From positions 48,845 through 112,844 of the forward strand of contig JAAYLX010000057.1 in NCBI GenBank assembly GCA_012521705.1: a DNA stretch of 64,000 nucleotides. The letters are read 5' to 3'. Positions 26,871-35,763 of this stretch are shown piece by piece (the stretch's first letter is position 1; each line of letters starts with the position of its first letter). A model generated the notes under the pieces. That model was not told the origin of the DNA, searched no databases, and worked only from the letters and a program-made list of their open reading frames with translations. The stretch is from Clostridiaceae bacterium (lineage in GTDB: Bacteria > Bacillota > Clostridia > DSM-8532). The translations under genes were made by a program, and so were the position numbers.

Positions 26871-27797
26871 TCATCTATAATTGAGTCCTTGATACAATCC
26901 ATTCACAGTCATGTAACGAATCAGCCCGGTCAGGACCTTACGCTTATATGCGCTCCATTTAGGAGCGATCAAGTTCTTCTGATTTCCATCTCCGGTCACT
27001 CTGTGAATAACCATATTCTCAGGCATCCTTGTTATCGCTTCTGCCACCCATTTTATATAAGTAGCTTCATCCAATAATGGAAAAGGATTTTCCAAATACT
27101 CTTTGTATAAAGGACTATCCTTCAGGATATGCAGCATGGACATTTTGATGCCGCTTATGGGCTGATTCGCAATGTAATCGACTGTAGACATAAAATCGTC
27201 ATAAGTCTCACCCATAAGGCCTACAATGAGATGAACGATTATGGGGATGCCAGCTTGATTCAAGCGAGTTACTGCGTCTTCATAAACAGACAGGTTGTAT
27301 CCCCTGTGAAAGCGGTCTGCTGTTTTTTGATGGATTGTTTGAAGTCCCAATTCAATCCATAGGGGCTTTGTTTTGGATAAACGCGCAAGCTCTCTTAACA
27401 TCGCATTAGACAGACAGTCAGGCCTTGTACCGATTGAAATTCCTACCACTCTTTCATCGGCAAGGATTTCTTCATACACAGGTACCAGAAGTCTCACCGG
27501 TCCATAGGTATTGGTAAAGGATTGCAGATATGCAATGTATTTATCTGAGCTGATTTTTGAGGCCACCATTTGTATGGCTGAATCGATTTTTCCGCGGATT
27601 TGCATTGGCCCTGCTATGGCGAAATCACCGGAACCTCTCTCCGAACAAAAGGTACAGCCATCTACACCTTTTCTTCCGTCCCTGGTAGGGCAGGTGCAGC
27701 CAATATCCAACGAGATTTTATATATTTTGTTGCCAAAAATATCCCGATAATATTGATTTGCTGAATAATATGGTTTTTGGTCCGGCCAGACTCTCAT
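26871..27797 (-). CDS. TIGR01212/YhcC-family radical SAM protein
   Basis: The 308-residue product shows an N-terminal cysteine cluster typical of COG1242: ISLDIGCTCPTRDG...GCTFCSERGSGDFA, with the spaced C-x-C...C-x2-C ligands for a 4Fe-4S cluster. SAM-domain landmarks follow (WIELGLQTIHQKTADRFHRG, VHLIVGLMGETYDDF). Members act in SAM-dependent radical chemistry; the substrate is unsettled. AGGAGATATATA precedes the ATG at 27797. Confidence 0.88.
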   Translation of the reverse strand: MRVWPDQKPYYSANQYYRDIFGNKIYKISLDIGCTCPTRDGRKGVDGCTFCSERGSGDFAIAGPMQIRGKIDSAIQMVASKISSDKYIAYLQSFTNTYGPVRLLVPVYEEILADERVVGISIGTRPDCLSNAMLRELARLSKTKPLWIELGLQTIHQKTADRFHRGYNLSVYEDAVTRLNQAGIPIIVHLIVGLMGETYDDFMSTVDYIANQPISGIKMSMLHILKDSPLYKEYLENPFPLLDEATYIKWVAEAITRMPENMVIHRVTGDGNQKNLIAPKWSAYKRKVLTGLIRYMTVNGLYQGLNYR

Positions 27798-28015
27798 TAT
27801 ATATCTCCTGACTTTTGGTGCATAAATCTAAAAAAACAGAATAGCAAAACAATTATAGCATATTAATTGTGTGAATTTATCCGCATGCAGATGTAAGTAA
27901 TAACCCCTATATAGTGAAAGACAAAGAATAGGAGTATAATTGAAAAGGTAAGAATTCTTCAGAGCTTGGCCGGAAGCGAGATATTATTAGTAATACATAA
28001 TCTGAAGGTGCATAT

Positions 28016-28280
28016 ATGAAAAAGTCGATAATAAAAATCATACTCGTTATTATCGCATGTTTATGCTTATTATGTTTAATCAATTTTATTCCTTCCTTTA
28101 GCATGAAATCATCAGGTATGAATGTTTGCTCATACATATATTGAATATCTTGATGTTACTTATGGCTGGGACAGTGTCCTAAAGCTTCTGAAAACAGAAG
28201 ATTATCAGGAGTGTTTTGGAAAATCACAACAGGATATATATAATGAGTGGGTGGAATTTTTAATAAATTACGATCAATGA
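28016..28280 (+). pseudogene. Remnant of a secreted gluzincin-like metallopeptidase
   Basis: GAAGGTG and ATG at 28016 start a signal-peptide-like sequence (MKKSIIKIILVIIACLCLL) that stops after 42 codons. The +1 frame then supplies YIEYLDVTYGWDSVLKLLK and ECFGKSQQDIYNEWVEFLI, which closely resemble the C-terminal helices of peptidase-MA/M1-like proteins, ending at 28280. The catalytic HExxH part is absent, so an internal deletion plus frameshift has removed the gene. The rest of 27798-28333 shows nothing else. Confidence 0.55.
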
Positions 28281-28333
28281 GAATCAGAACAAAGCATCTG
28301 CAGGGGATGTTTGAATATTTTTGAAGGGAGAAT

Positions 28334-28828
28334 ATGCCCATGGTAATTGTTTACGAATCGAAAACCGGTTTCACCAAAAGGTATGCCGAAATGCTTGCTT
28401 CAAAGACAGGCTTTAAAGTTTTTTCTGTAAAGGAAATAGAGAAAATTGATAAAAATGAAGAAATAATCTTCCTGGGATGGATGAAAGTCGGAAAAGTACA
28501 GGGTTTTGATAAAGTGCGCAAGTATAATGTCAAAGCTGTTATCGGGTCCGGTACCGGAAGAACTGCGGAACCCGATACAGAAACAGTTATTGCACGAAAT
28601 AATATAGGAAATATCCCCTTTTTCTATATGCGCGGAGGTTGTTTGCCTTTGAAACAGTTAAAGGGCATGGACAGGCTTATGTTGTCCTTTTTCGTAAAGA
28701 TGTTAAAAAAACGCAAGGACATGGATGAAGAGACTGAAGAAGCAATTTACAATATAGAAAACGGATTTGACGGGATAAAAGAGGAAAATCTGGCTCCTGT
28801 TCTGGAATGGCTGAGGGCAAAGGCCTGA
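28334..28828 (+). CDS. Flavodoxin-like protein
   Basis: The 164-residue product begins MPMVIVYESKTGFTKRYAEML, a flavodoxin-type FMN-phosphate loop (S-K-T-G-F-T) after the first beta strand. The remainder (IIFLGWMKVGKVQGFDKVRKYN and a helical C-terminus) fits the flavodoxin-like/Flavodoxin_5 group found in clostridia. It may carry electrons or be a protoporphyrinogen-oxidase-like protein. GAAGGGAG lies upstream. Confidence 0.75.
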   Translation: MPMVIVYESKTGFTKRYAEMLASKTGFKVFSVKEIEKIDKNEEIIFLGWMKVGKVQGFDKVRKYNVKAVIGSGTGRTAEPDTETVIARNNIGNIPFFYMRGGCLPLKQLKGMDRLMLSFFVKMLKKRKDMDEETEEAIYNIENGFDGIKEENLAPVLEWLRAKA

Positions 28829-29032
28829 AATAATAATAAAAGGGGCATAAATAGCAGCTATGGAATCATATAAGTAGAATTATGAGAATATTTGGAAACA
28901 GGAAGCTTAAAAAGGGCTTATATTGCCCATGAGCAGCCTTGACAAATAATGCCTTGATTTATACAATATTTTCAATAATATAGTTTACTGATAAAAGTGT
29001 TAATATTTTTTTGGTTTGAGATAATTATATTT

Positions 29033-29050
29033 ATAACGACCTGTCGTTAT
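29033..29050 (+). promoter_or_regulatory. Perfect 18-bp operator-like palindrome before the mannose operon
   Basis: ATAACGAC-CT-GTCGTTAT has 8-bp perfect arms and lies about 95 bp upstream of the GH130 start, in otherwise A+T-rich promoter sequence. Its size and symmetry suit a dimeric repressor (LacI, TetR or GntR type). No regulator gene is adjacent. Nothing else is visible in 28829-29145. Confidence 0.65.
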
Positions 29051-29145
29051 TTATATGGTGTCAAAAACTACAAGAAATATAAACGCTTTTTGATTTTGTT
29101 TATGTTTCTGTTTTAGCAGTTGCTTGTGTAAAGGAGTGAAGATTT

Positions 29146-30159
29146 ATGGCTAAAAAGTTTGTGACAAGACTTGTCGGTCCAGACAAGCAATCCTACAGGG
29201 AACTGTTTAAAAGAGCGAGTGAAAATCCAATCTTAACAGCAAAGAACTGGCCGTATGCTGCAAACTCAGTATTTAATCCTGCTGCAACCATATACAACGG
29301 AAAAGTACTTCTTCTGGCAAGGGTTGAAGACAGGAGGGGCTTTTCACATCTCACAAAGGCTGTCAGTGATGACGGCGTCTCCAATTGGTTTATAGATGAT
29401 ATGCCCACCCTTGAACCTGATCCGGAGAATTATCCGGAGGAGAAATGGGGTATTGAGGATCCCAGAATCACGTGGGTAGAGGAACTTGGTAAGTATGCCG
29501 TTGTATATACCGCATTTTCTGAGGGCGGGCCAATGGTTGCAATGGCACTTACAGAGGATTTTGAAACCTTCGAAAGGCTTGGGCCGGTAATGCCGCCCGA
29601 GGATAAGGACGCAGTACTGTTCCCCAAAAGAATTAATGGGAAATGGCTACTGATTCACAGACCGATTCCGGCTTACAGCGAGCCGGGAGCACATATATGG
29701 ATCTCAATGTCAGAAGACCTTAAGTTCTGGGGAGAACATCAGATACTGATTAATGCCAGGAAGGGAGGATGGTGGGATGCCAATAAAGTGGGAATCAACA
29801 CTCCACCCCTTGAAACCGATGAAGGCTGGCTGATACTGTACCACGGCGTAAGACAGACTGCCGCCGGAGCCATATACAGGCTTGGGCTTGCCCTTCTGGA
29901 CCTGGAAAATCCCCTCAAAGTTCTAAGAAGGAGTGATGAATGGGTATTCGGACCGCAGGAGATTTATGAGAGAGAGGGGGATGTTCACGATGTAGTATTT
30001 CCCTGCGGATGGATTCATGACAAGGCGACCGGAGAAATAAAAATGTATTATGGCGCAGCTGATACTTGTATTGCTCTGGCAACAACAAATGTGTCTGACT
30101 TGCTGGACTACATCATGAAATGTCCGGAGCCTAATCATGAGAATTCAATATTGAAGTAA
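29146..30159 (+). CDS. GH130-family beta-mannoside phosphorylase
   Basis: The 337-residue product matches GH130 five-bladed propeller enzymes: NPAATIYNGKVLLLARVEDRRG, the catalytic-acid segment WGIEDPRITW, DAVLFPKRINGKWLLIHRP, WWDANKVGINTPP and LYHGVRQTAAGAIYRLG. The basic residues in the HRP/LYHGV segments fit phosphate binding, so a phosphorylase rather than a hydrolase is expected. GH130 enzymes release alpha-mannose 1-phosphate from beta-mannosides; the linkage (1,2 or 1,4) cannot be told. It has no signal peptide, so it acts in the cytoplasm. First gene of a four-gene operon; AAAGGAG precedes the ATG. Confidence 0.92.
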   Translation: MAKKFVTRLVGPDKQSYRELFKRASENPILTAKNWPYAANSVFNPAATIYNGKVLLLARVEDRRGFSHLTKAVSDDGVSNWFIDDMPTLEPDPENYPEEKWGIEDPRITWVEELGKYAVVYTAFSEGGPMVAMALTEDFETFERLGPVMPPEDKDAVLFPKRINGKWLLIHRPIPAYSEPGAHIWISMSEDLKFWGEHQILINARKGGWWDANKVGINTPPLETDEGWLILYHGVRQTAAGAIYRLGLALLDLENPLKVLRRSDEWVFGPQEIYEREGDVHDVVFPCGWIHDKATGEIKMYYGAADTCIALATTNVSDLLDYIMKCPEPNHENSILK

Positions 30160-30171
30160 GGAGGAATGCGT

Positions 30172-31215
30172 ATGAAGGCATTATTTTTAGCAGGTGGACT
30201 TGGAACCCGCTTAAGACCGATTACTAACGACTTGCCTAAACCGATGGTGCCCATAATAGGCAAACCTCTGCTTGAAAGAAATATTGAGAGACTTAAAAAA
30301 TATGGTGTGGACGAAATTGTACTGAGCACATGCTATAAACCCGGCAAAATAAAAGATTACTTCAAAGACGGCAGCGATTTTGGCGTAAGAATCAACTACG
30401 TGACAGAGGATGTGCCCTTGGGTACCGCAGGCGCAATCAAAAATGCGCAGGATTTTTTCAATGATACTTTTCTTGTGTTTAATGCGGATATCTTAAGCGA
30501 TATCGACTTTTCAGAAATGATTCGCTTCCATAAGGAAAAGGGAGCATTGGCAACCATAGCGGTGACACAGGTTGAAAACCCTTCAGCCTATGGGGTAATT
30601 GAGCATGATGAAAATGGCTATATAACAGCCTTCAAGGAAAAACCCAAACCCCATGAGAGTAGCTCAAAGCTAATAAATGCAGGTGTGTATATATTTGAAC
30701 CGGAGCTTCTGGATGAAATTCCGGTCGGAAGAGCTGTGTCCGTTGAGCGTGAAACCTATCCGACCCTCCTTGAAAAGGGGTATAAAATAGCGGTTTATGA
30801 CAAATGTTCATACTGGCTTGATCTGGGCACCCCCGACAAATATCTGAAAGCCCATAAGGATATCCTTGAGGGAGCTCTAAAAATATGCGAGCACGATTTT
30901 TGTGAAAACTTAAGATATATCAGCAGCACCGCAAAGGTGAACCGCGGCGTGGAAATCATAGGACCGGCATACATTGGAGATAATGTTGAAATCGGTTCTT
31001 TCTCAGTTATAGGCCCCGGAACTGTTCTGTGCAGAGCCTCTTCAGTGGGAAGCGGCGCAAAAATCATAGGAAGTGTGATCTGGGATAACGTAAATATCGG
31101 AAGCGGGGCATCGGTTATTGACTCGGTGGTAATGTCCAATTGCAGAATTGACCAAAACTGTGTAGAGCAGAATTCTGTATTGTCCGGAAATTTAAGCCAT
31201 CCGATAGCGGTATGA
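30172..31215 (+). CDS. Mannose-1-phosphate guanylyltransferase-like sugar nucleotidyltransferase
   Basis: The N-terminal nucleotidyltransferase domain has the signature LFLAGGLGTRLRPITNDLPKPM (residues about 3-25) and metal-binding Asp in VFNADILSDID. The C-terminal about 100 residues form left-handed beta-helix hexapeptide repeats (VEIGSFSVIGPGTVL, GSVIWDNVNIG). This is the arrangement of GDP-mannose pyrophosphorylases. AAGGAGG (30158-30164) overlaps the stop of the GH130 gene and selects the ATG at 30172 over the one at 30166. Its expected substrate, mannose 1-phosphate, is the product of the upstream enzyme. Confidence 0.85.
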   Translation: MKALFLAGGLGTRLRPITNDLPKPMVPIIGKPLLERNIERLKKYGVDEIVLSTCYKPGKIKDYFKDGSDFGVRINYVTEDVPLGTAGAIKNAQDFFNDTFLVFNADILSDIDFSEMIRFHKEKGALATIAVTQVENPSAYGVIEHDENGYITAFKEKPKPHESSSKLINAGVYIFEPELLDEIPVGRAVSVERETYPTLLEKGYKIAVYDKCSYWLDLGTPDKYLKAHKDILEGALKICEHDFCENLRYISSTAKVNRGVEIIGPAYIGDNVEIGSFSVIGPGTVLCRASSVGSGAKIIGSVIWDNVNIGSGASVIDSVVMSNCRIDQNCVEQNSVLSGNLSHPIAV

Positions 31216-31293
31216 GTTTTTGGATATAATTTCTGAAAAGAACTATTTGGCAGAAGGTTTATTTAGAAGAACTTTTTAACAGGAGGTATTCAA

Positions 31294-32472
31294 ATGGCAC
31301 CGAATAAAAAACGGAATGTGGCATTTCTAAGTACCTACCCTTCAAGGGAATGCGGCCTTGCCACTTTCACGCAGGACCTTGCAAGGGCGCTTGACGATAT
31401 GGATTTATTAAGAAGGCCCAGGGTAATCGCAGTTAGCGACAATAAAAATTACAGTTACAGTGACAGAGTCATAATGGAGCTTTCACAACATGACAGGGAA
31501 AGCTACATCAAAACCGCCCAGGCTGTCAACAGTTCTGATATAGAGCTTCTTGTCATAGAGCATGAGTACGGAATCTTTGGAGGGGATTCAGGGGAGTACA
31601 TTTTGGATTTTATAGACAACCTCAGAATTCCGGTAATTACTACACTGCATACGGTACTCTCCGAGCCGTCTTCAAAGCAGAGAAAAATACTGAGGCATTT
31701 GGGCAAAAAGAGTGCAAAAGTAGTAACAATGGCTAAAAATACAAAGCCAATTCTTGAAACAGTATACGGGATTAATCCTTCAAAGATAGAAGTAATACAT
31801 CACGGAGTACCCTACAGGGCACTTGAGAAAAGAGAAAAACTGAAAGAAAAACATGGCTTTTCCGGAAGAAGTATAGTAAGCACTTTTGGCCTATTGAGTC
31901 CGGGCAAGGGACTGGAGTATGGAATTGAGGCTATTGCCAAGGTTGCCAAACACCATAAGGACATTCTTTACCTGATACTCGGGCAGACCCATCCAGTCGT
32001 CAAAGCGCAGTTTGGCGAAGCCTACAGGGAGAAGCTTATGGAAATGGTGGACCAACTCGGAATAGGAGATCATGTGAAGTTCGTAGACAAGTACCTTACA
32101 AAGGACGAAATCATACATTACCTTCAGTTGTCCGATATCTACATGACTCCATACCTTGGCAAGGAACAGGCTGTCAGCGGTACTCTTGCATACGCAGTCG
32201 GATATGGCAAGGTTATTGTGTCTACTCCATACAGCTATGCACAGGAAATGCTGGCTGAGGGCAGGGGGCTTCTGGCAGAGTTCAGGGACTCCGATTCGCT
32301 GGCAAAACACATAATGTATGTCCTTGACAACCCGCAAGCCAAAAAGGAGATGGAGAAGAGGACTTTGAGTGTAGGCAGGACCATGATGTGGAGAAATGTC
32401 GCTTCCCATTATACAAAGCTCTTCATTGAGACCCTTGACAATATAAAACTGGCGGACAGTGTGGTGGTGTGA
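31294..32472 (+). CDS. GT4-family glycosyltransferase
   Basis: The 392-residue product has a GT-B fold layout: an N-terminal acceptor domain (FLSTYPSRECGLATFTQDLARAL, VIEHEYGIFGG) and a C-terminal nucleotide-sugar domain (STFGLLSPGKGLEYGIEAI and the E-x7-E region SDIYMTPYLGKEQAVSGTLAYAVGYGK). GT4 enzymes often use GDP-mannose. Strong AGGAGG upstream. It overlaps the next gene through TGATG, implying translational coupling. By context it should extend a mannoside from the sugar nucleotide made by the preceding enzyme; that is inference. Confidence 0.88.
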   Translation: MAPNKKRNVAFLSTYPSRECGLATFTQDLARALDDMDLLRRPRVIAVSDNKNYSYSDRVIMELSQHDRESYIKTAQAVNSSDIELLVIEHEYGIFGGDSGEYILDFIDNLRIPVITTLHTVLSEPSSKQRKILRHLGKKSAKVVTMAKNTKPILETVYGINPSKIEVIHHGVPYRALEKREKLKEKHGFSGRSIVSTFGLLSPGKGLEYGIEAIAKVAKHHKDILYLILGQTHPVVKAQFGEAYREKLMEMVDQLGIGDHVKFVDKYLTKDEIIHYLQLSDIYMTPYLGKEQAVSGTLAYAVGYGKVIVSTPYSYAQEMLAEGRGLLAEFRDSDSLAKHIMYVLDNPQAKKEMEKRTLSVGRTMMWRNVASHYTKLFIETLDNIKLADSVVV

Positions 32473-33533
32473 TGGCTACCCTTGTCCACAATGAAACCTT
32501 TAATGATACCCATATCTTCCGTATGACCGATGATACAGGGATGCTGCAGCACTCAAAATACACCCTGCCGGATCCGAACTTTGGTTATACCACTGACGAT
32601 AATGCCAGGGCACTTATTATGGCCCTTATGCTCTATGAAAGATACAAAAAGAAAAAGTATCTTGACCTTGTTTTCAGGTATGCTGCCTTTTTGCTTTATG
32701 CCCAGAATAAATACGGCCGGTTCAGGAATTTCATGGGATATGACAGGAAATGGCTTGAAGAAGAAGGATCGGAGGACTGTTTCGGGAGGTGTCTCTGGGC
32801 GATTGGTTATGCACTTTCCAGTAAATATACTCCTAACGGTATCAAGAGCGTGCTTTCAAATATGCTGCAAAAAGCCCTGCCCAATGTGACTTCTCTTCAC
32901 TATCTAAGAGCAAAGGCATATTCCATCATAGGCCTTTCATATCTTGACAGCCCCGAAACGAGAAAACTGATTTCTGAAATTGCGCAGTCCATACTATGCC
33001 GGTATGAAGCGTGCAGGGATGGGGAATGGAAGTGGTTTGAGAACATTATCTCATATTGCAACAACGTACTTCCCTGGTCCATGATAGCAGCCTTCCGGGT
33101 TACCGGAGAAAAGAAATTCCTTGTTGCAGCCAGGGAGACACTTGAGTTTCTGGGAAAGATAACCTTCAAGGATGGTTTTTTCCGACCGGTGGGCTGCAAA
33201 GGATGGCTGTTAAAGGGAGAACTTCCAGCCGAGTTTGACGAGCAGACAGTGGAAGCATGTGAAGGAGTTTTAACTTATCTTGAGGCTTATGAGGCCACAG
33301 GGGAAACAGAATACTTGCATAAGGCGCAAAAATGCCATGAATGGTACGAAGGCCTTAATTCCAAAGGCATAAGCCTGATAGATGAGGAAACAGGAGGCTG
33401 CTTCGACGGCCTGACTCGCGATGGTTTAAATCTCAATATGGGAGCCGAAAGCCTTGTATCCTATGTCATATCATATCTAAGAATTACAAATATCAATAAG
33501 CAGGCAAGTTATGTTGAAGACAATACAGCTTAA
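32472..33533 (+). CDS. Alpha/alpha-barrel glycosidase-like protein of the mannose operon
   Basis: The 353-residue product looks like an (alpha/alpha)6 barrel: repeated helical pairs with GYTTDDNARALIMALMLYERY, FGRCLWAIGYAL, LPWSMIAAFRVTG and TVEACEGVLTYLEAYEATG. Such proteins accompany or are fused to GT4 glycosyltransferases and GH130 enzymes, but the reaction is unknown to me. The ATG overlaps the stop of the GT4 gene (TGATG), and a strong terminator follows, so it ends the operon. There is no signal peptide. Confidence 0.75.
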   Translation: MATLVHNETFNDTHIFRMTDDTGMLQHSKYTLPDPNFGYTTDDNARALIMALMLYERYKKKKYLDLVFRYAAFLLYAQNKYGRFRNFMGYDRKWLEEEGSEDCFGRCLWAIGYALSSKYTPNGIKSVLSNMLQKALPNVTSLHYLRAKAYSIIGLSYLDSPETRKLISEIAQSILCRYEACRDGEWKWFENIISYCNNVLPWSMIAAFRVTGEKKFLVAARETLEFLGKITFKDGFFRPVGCKGWLLKGELPAEFDEQTVEACEGVLTYLEAYEATGETEYLHKAQKCHEWYEGLNSKGISLIDEETGGCFDGLTRDGLNLNMGAESLVSYVISYLRITNINKQASYVEDNTA

Positions 33534-33585
33534 TACTTCAGGACAAAAAGAATTAACAGGAAAAGATGGATTATGACAAAAAGAA

Positions 33586-33617
33586 AAACGGGTAAGTCTA
33601 TACCCGTTTGATTTTTT
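33586..33617 (+). terminator. Terminator of the mannose operon
   Basis: A perfect 9-bp stem, AAACGGGTA (33586-33594) with TACCCGTTT (33601-33609), is followed by GATTTTTTT. Confidence 0.92.
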
Positions 33618-33712
33618 TAAGAATTTGTCTGAACTATCTCTTCACTTTCAGTATCTTCTTCTGCTTTACGGCTTTCGGCAAGAAGACGCAGAATGACTTC
33701 CTCAATAAATAT
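33617..33712 (-). pseudogene. Antisense-oriented 3' gene fragment
   Basis: On the minus strand a coding-like, acid-rich C-terminal tail (EEVILRLLAESRKAEEDTES) ends in a stop at 33617. It abuts the BCCT remnant on the other strand, with no start of its own. It may be the end of a second transporter gene left by an inversion. Confidence 0.35.
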
Positions 33713-33749
33713 AAAGAAAACAGTCCTTGTTTTTTCGTAAGGCTTATAA

Positions 33750-34427
33750 TCCTGTGGCTGGTGCAACTGGCTGGCATGGGCACCCATTTCGGGTATGTTC
33801 CTTGGAAGAATCTCATACGGACAAACTATCAGAAAAGCGCTCTTTGTGGTATTTGTTCTGCCGGCACTTTTCGATATTCTCTGGATGGTGATTTTCGGAG
33901 GTGCTGCTATAAAGCTTGAACTTGAAGGAGTCAAGCTCTCGGAGGCAATGGCAGCCGGACCGGAATTTGGTGTCTACGCGCTGCTTGATAAGTATCCGAT
34001 TGTGGAAGTCACAATCCCAGTCTTTATATTCTGTATGTTCCTCTCCTACGTAACAGGTTCGGACGCTTACACAACCACCCTTGGCGGTATGAGTTCAACC
34101 GGAATTTCGCCTAAGTCACCTGAACCATCTGCAAAATTAAAGATTTTCTGGGGAGCCATAATCGGTATAGTAAGCTGGATTATGATAACTTCATCGGGTA
34201 TAGATGGTGTCAAAATGCTCTCGAATCTCGGTGGCGGACCTGCCCTTGTTTTGGAGCTTTTGATATGCGTTTCGCTGGTAAAGGTTGCACTGAATCCGAA
34301 AAAGTATGACATTTTCAAAAACGACTATACGGAAGACGGAACACCCATAAAATCAATAACCAAAAAACCCGTCATGTCGGAAGAAGCTGTGCTGGAAGCT
34401 ATTATGAGTGAGACAGAAGAAACATGA
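33750..34427 (+). pseudogene. 5'-truncated BCCT (betaine/carnitine/choline) transporter
   Basis: From 33750 the frame encodes CGWCNWLAWAPISGMFLGRISYG, the conserved W-rich BCCT segment, and continues to 34427 with about five more hydrophobic segments and an acidic tail (VLEAIMSETEET). In-frame TAA codons lie at 33738-33740 and 33747-33749, and roughly the first 300 residues of a normal 500-residue transporter are missing. The ATG at 33795 has no good ribosome site. This is a decayed gene, originally for sodium- or proton-coupled osmolyte uptake. Confidence 0.75.
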
Positions 34428-34474
34428 AATAAGTTATAGTTTTTGCTATCTATTTGCTGCAATATATTTATGAG

Positions 34475-34514
34475 TGGCGCAGACTATATTAATAGTCCGC
34501 GCCATTCTTTTTTA
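34475..34514 (+). terminator. Terminator after the BCCT remnant
   Basis: TGGCGC...GCGCCA (34475-34480 with 34499-34504) encloses GACTAT/ATAGTC, and CTTTTTT follows. Confidence 0.85.
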
Positions 34515-34622
34515 TAGTATAGGAAAAATGAAATCTGAAACAACTTCAAGTAAAAGTAAAGAAAATTATATAAAGCAGTAAGAGGGGCTGTATCAGAGTA
34601 TTAGAGATCGTAAATTTAACGC

Positions 34623-34663
34623 ATCAAAAAAGCGGCTTTTCTTATGGAAGGCCGCTCTTTGAT
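34623..34663 (-). terminator. Terminator of the AAAGAGCGGC family
   Basis: AGCGGC (34630-34635) pairs with GCCGCT (34651-34656), extended by ATCAAA/TTTGAT arms around a bulge. It faces the 3' end of the minus-strand gene at 34720. Confidence 0.65.
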
Positions 34664-34719
34664 ATTAATCAAAAATAATATCATTGAACTTATAAAGCTG
34701 TCAGGCAAAAACTTTTCAA

Positions 34720-35598
34720 TTAATCACAGCAAGAAGGTTTGTCACAGCAAGAAGGTTTGTGGCAATCCCTGTCACAATCCTTGTCATCATCGAATTCGGT
34801 GGCTCCGCAAACTATGACATCGCTGTCGACTCCCAGCTTATCAATAATATCTTCGTACAAGCTTATCGACACTTCGGTAGCCCAGACAGAAAGCGTATTA
34901 TCAAGATTCAAAGGAACCAACTGGCTGCCTAAGATATCTATATCGCTTTTCAGGCATCTGAGGAGCACGTATGATTCAAGCTCCTGATGGCACAGGTCGA
35001 AGTGTTTGTAATACTTGTCAAACATATTAAAGGGTATAGTTATATTGTAATCGAACCAGGGATAGTCATTCACCCCGTTGCTTACTATTGTAAGCGTTTC
35101 ATAAGGCACTTTAATGTTTTGGTGCTGAACTACAGGTACACCTGCAGCGTTTATAACCGTAGAGTCAACAAATGCTTTTGTAGTCAACGGGTTGTACTGG
35201 AAAGGATTTGACAGATTATTCGGCAATGTGATTATGTCGACAAATCCATCTTCGTATTCCACTACAAGGATTACCTGATATCTTATGGTTACCCTGGATT
35301 TCTTTGTGCATATAATGGTATTCAGAGGATAACCATCAGCGATCAGCCTTTTATAAACCTTGACGCATCTTACCTCAGCACCGGGGTCAGGAGTGGGTCC
35401 GGGAACTGAATTATGATTGATAATTAACAATCTCAGCGGAAGTTTTTCTCCTGTACCGACGTTATTCTCATTGTAAGCTTCCTGGAAGAGTATCTCCGTA
35501 TCTTTGAATTCTGTTTTTGCCAACACATACTTTGCAAAGATGTCTATTTTCTTAAGGTCTATTACTATTTCCTTGCATTTGCTGTCTAACTCGCTCAT
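34720..35598 (-). CDS. Unrecognised protein with Cys-rich repeated tail, probably surface or spore coat
   Basis: The 292-residue product has no signal peptide or membrane segment and no domain I recognise. It contains mixed beta-type sequence (VSISLYEDIIDKLGVDSD, NITIPFNMFDKYYKHFD) and ends with an acidic linker and KPSCCD written twice. Clustered Cys tails are common in cross-linked spore coat proteins. A second ATG three bases upstream (35601) is possible, but AGGAG spacing favours 35598. A CATATATTA element (minus strand, 35626-35634) resembles a sigma-K -10 box. It is divergent from the glycosyltransferase and collagen genes. Confidence 0.65.
   Translation of the reverse strand: MSELDSKCKEIVIDLKKIDIFAKYVLAKTEFKDTEILFQEAYNENNVGTGEKLPLRLLIINHNSVPGPTPDPGAEVRCVKVYKRLIADGYPLNTIICTKKSRVTIRYQVILVVEYEDGFVDIITLPNNLSNPFQYNPLTTKAFVDSTVINAAGVPVVQHQNIKVPYETLTIVSNGVNDYPWFDYNITIPFNMFDKYYKHFDLCHQELESYVLLRCLKSDIDILGSQLVPLNLDNTLSVWATEVSISLYEDIIDKLGVDSDVIVCGATEFDDDKDCDRDCHKPSCCDKPSCCD
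34724..34759 (-). repeat. Tandem 18-bp repeat encoding KPSCCD twice
   Basis: Positions 34724-34741 and 34742-34759 are identical 18-mers at the 3' end of the gene. Copy number could change by slippage. Confidence 0.9.
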
Positions 35599-35763
35599 CA
35601 TATATCTCCTTCACTCTTTGAAATCTAATATATGCTATGCAGGATAAGTAATATTGTTACAAAGCGTCTCCATCTCACATTATTACAAGTATACTGCAAG
35701 TGTTTTTCCGATGGATTGAGGAGTATATATTTAATGCAAATATTTATTTAAGGAGCAAAACCA

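Noticed and set aside
33608..33919. 103-codon plus-strand frame before the BCCT remnant
   Set aside because: The BCCT sequence is in a different frame here; this frame only shadows it.
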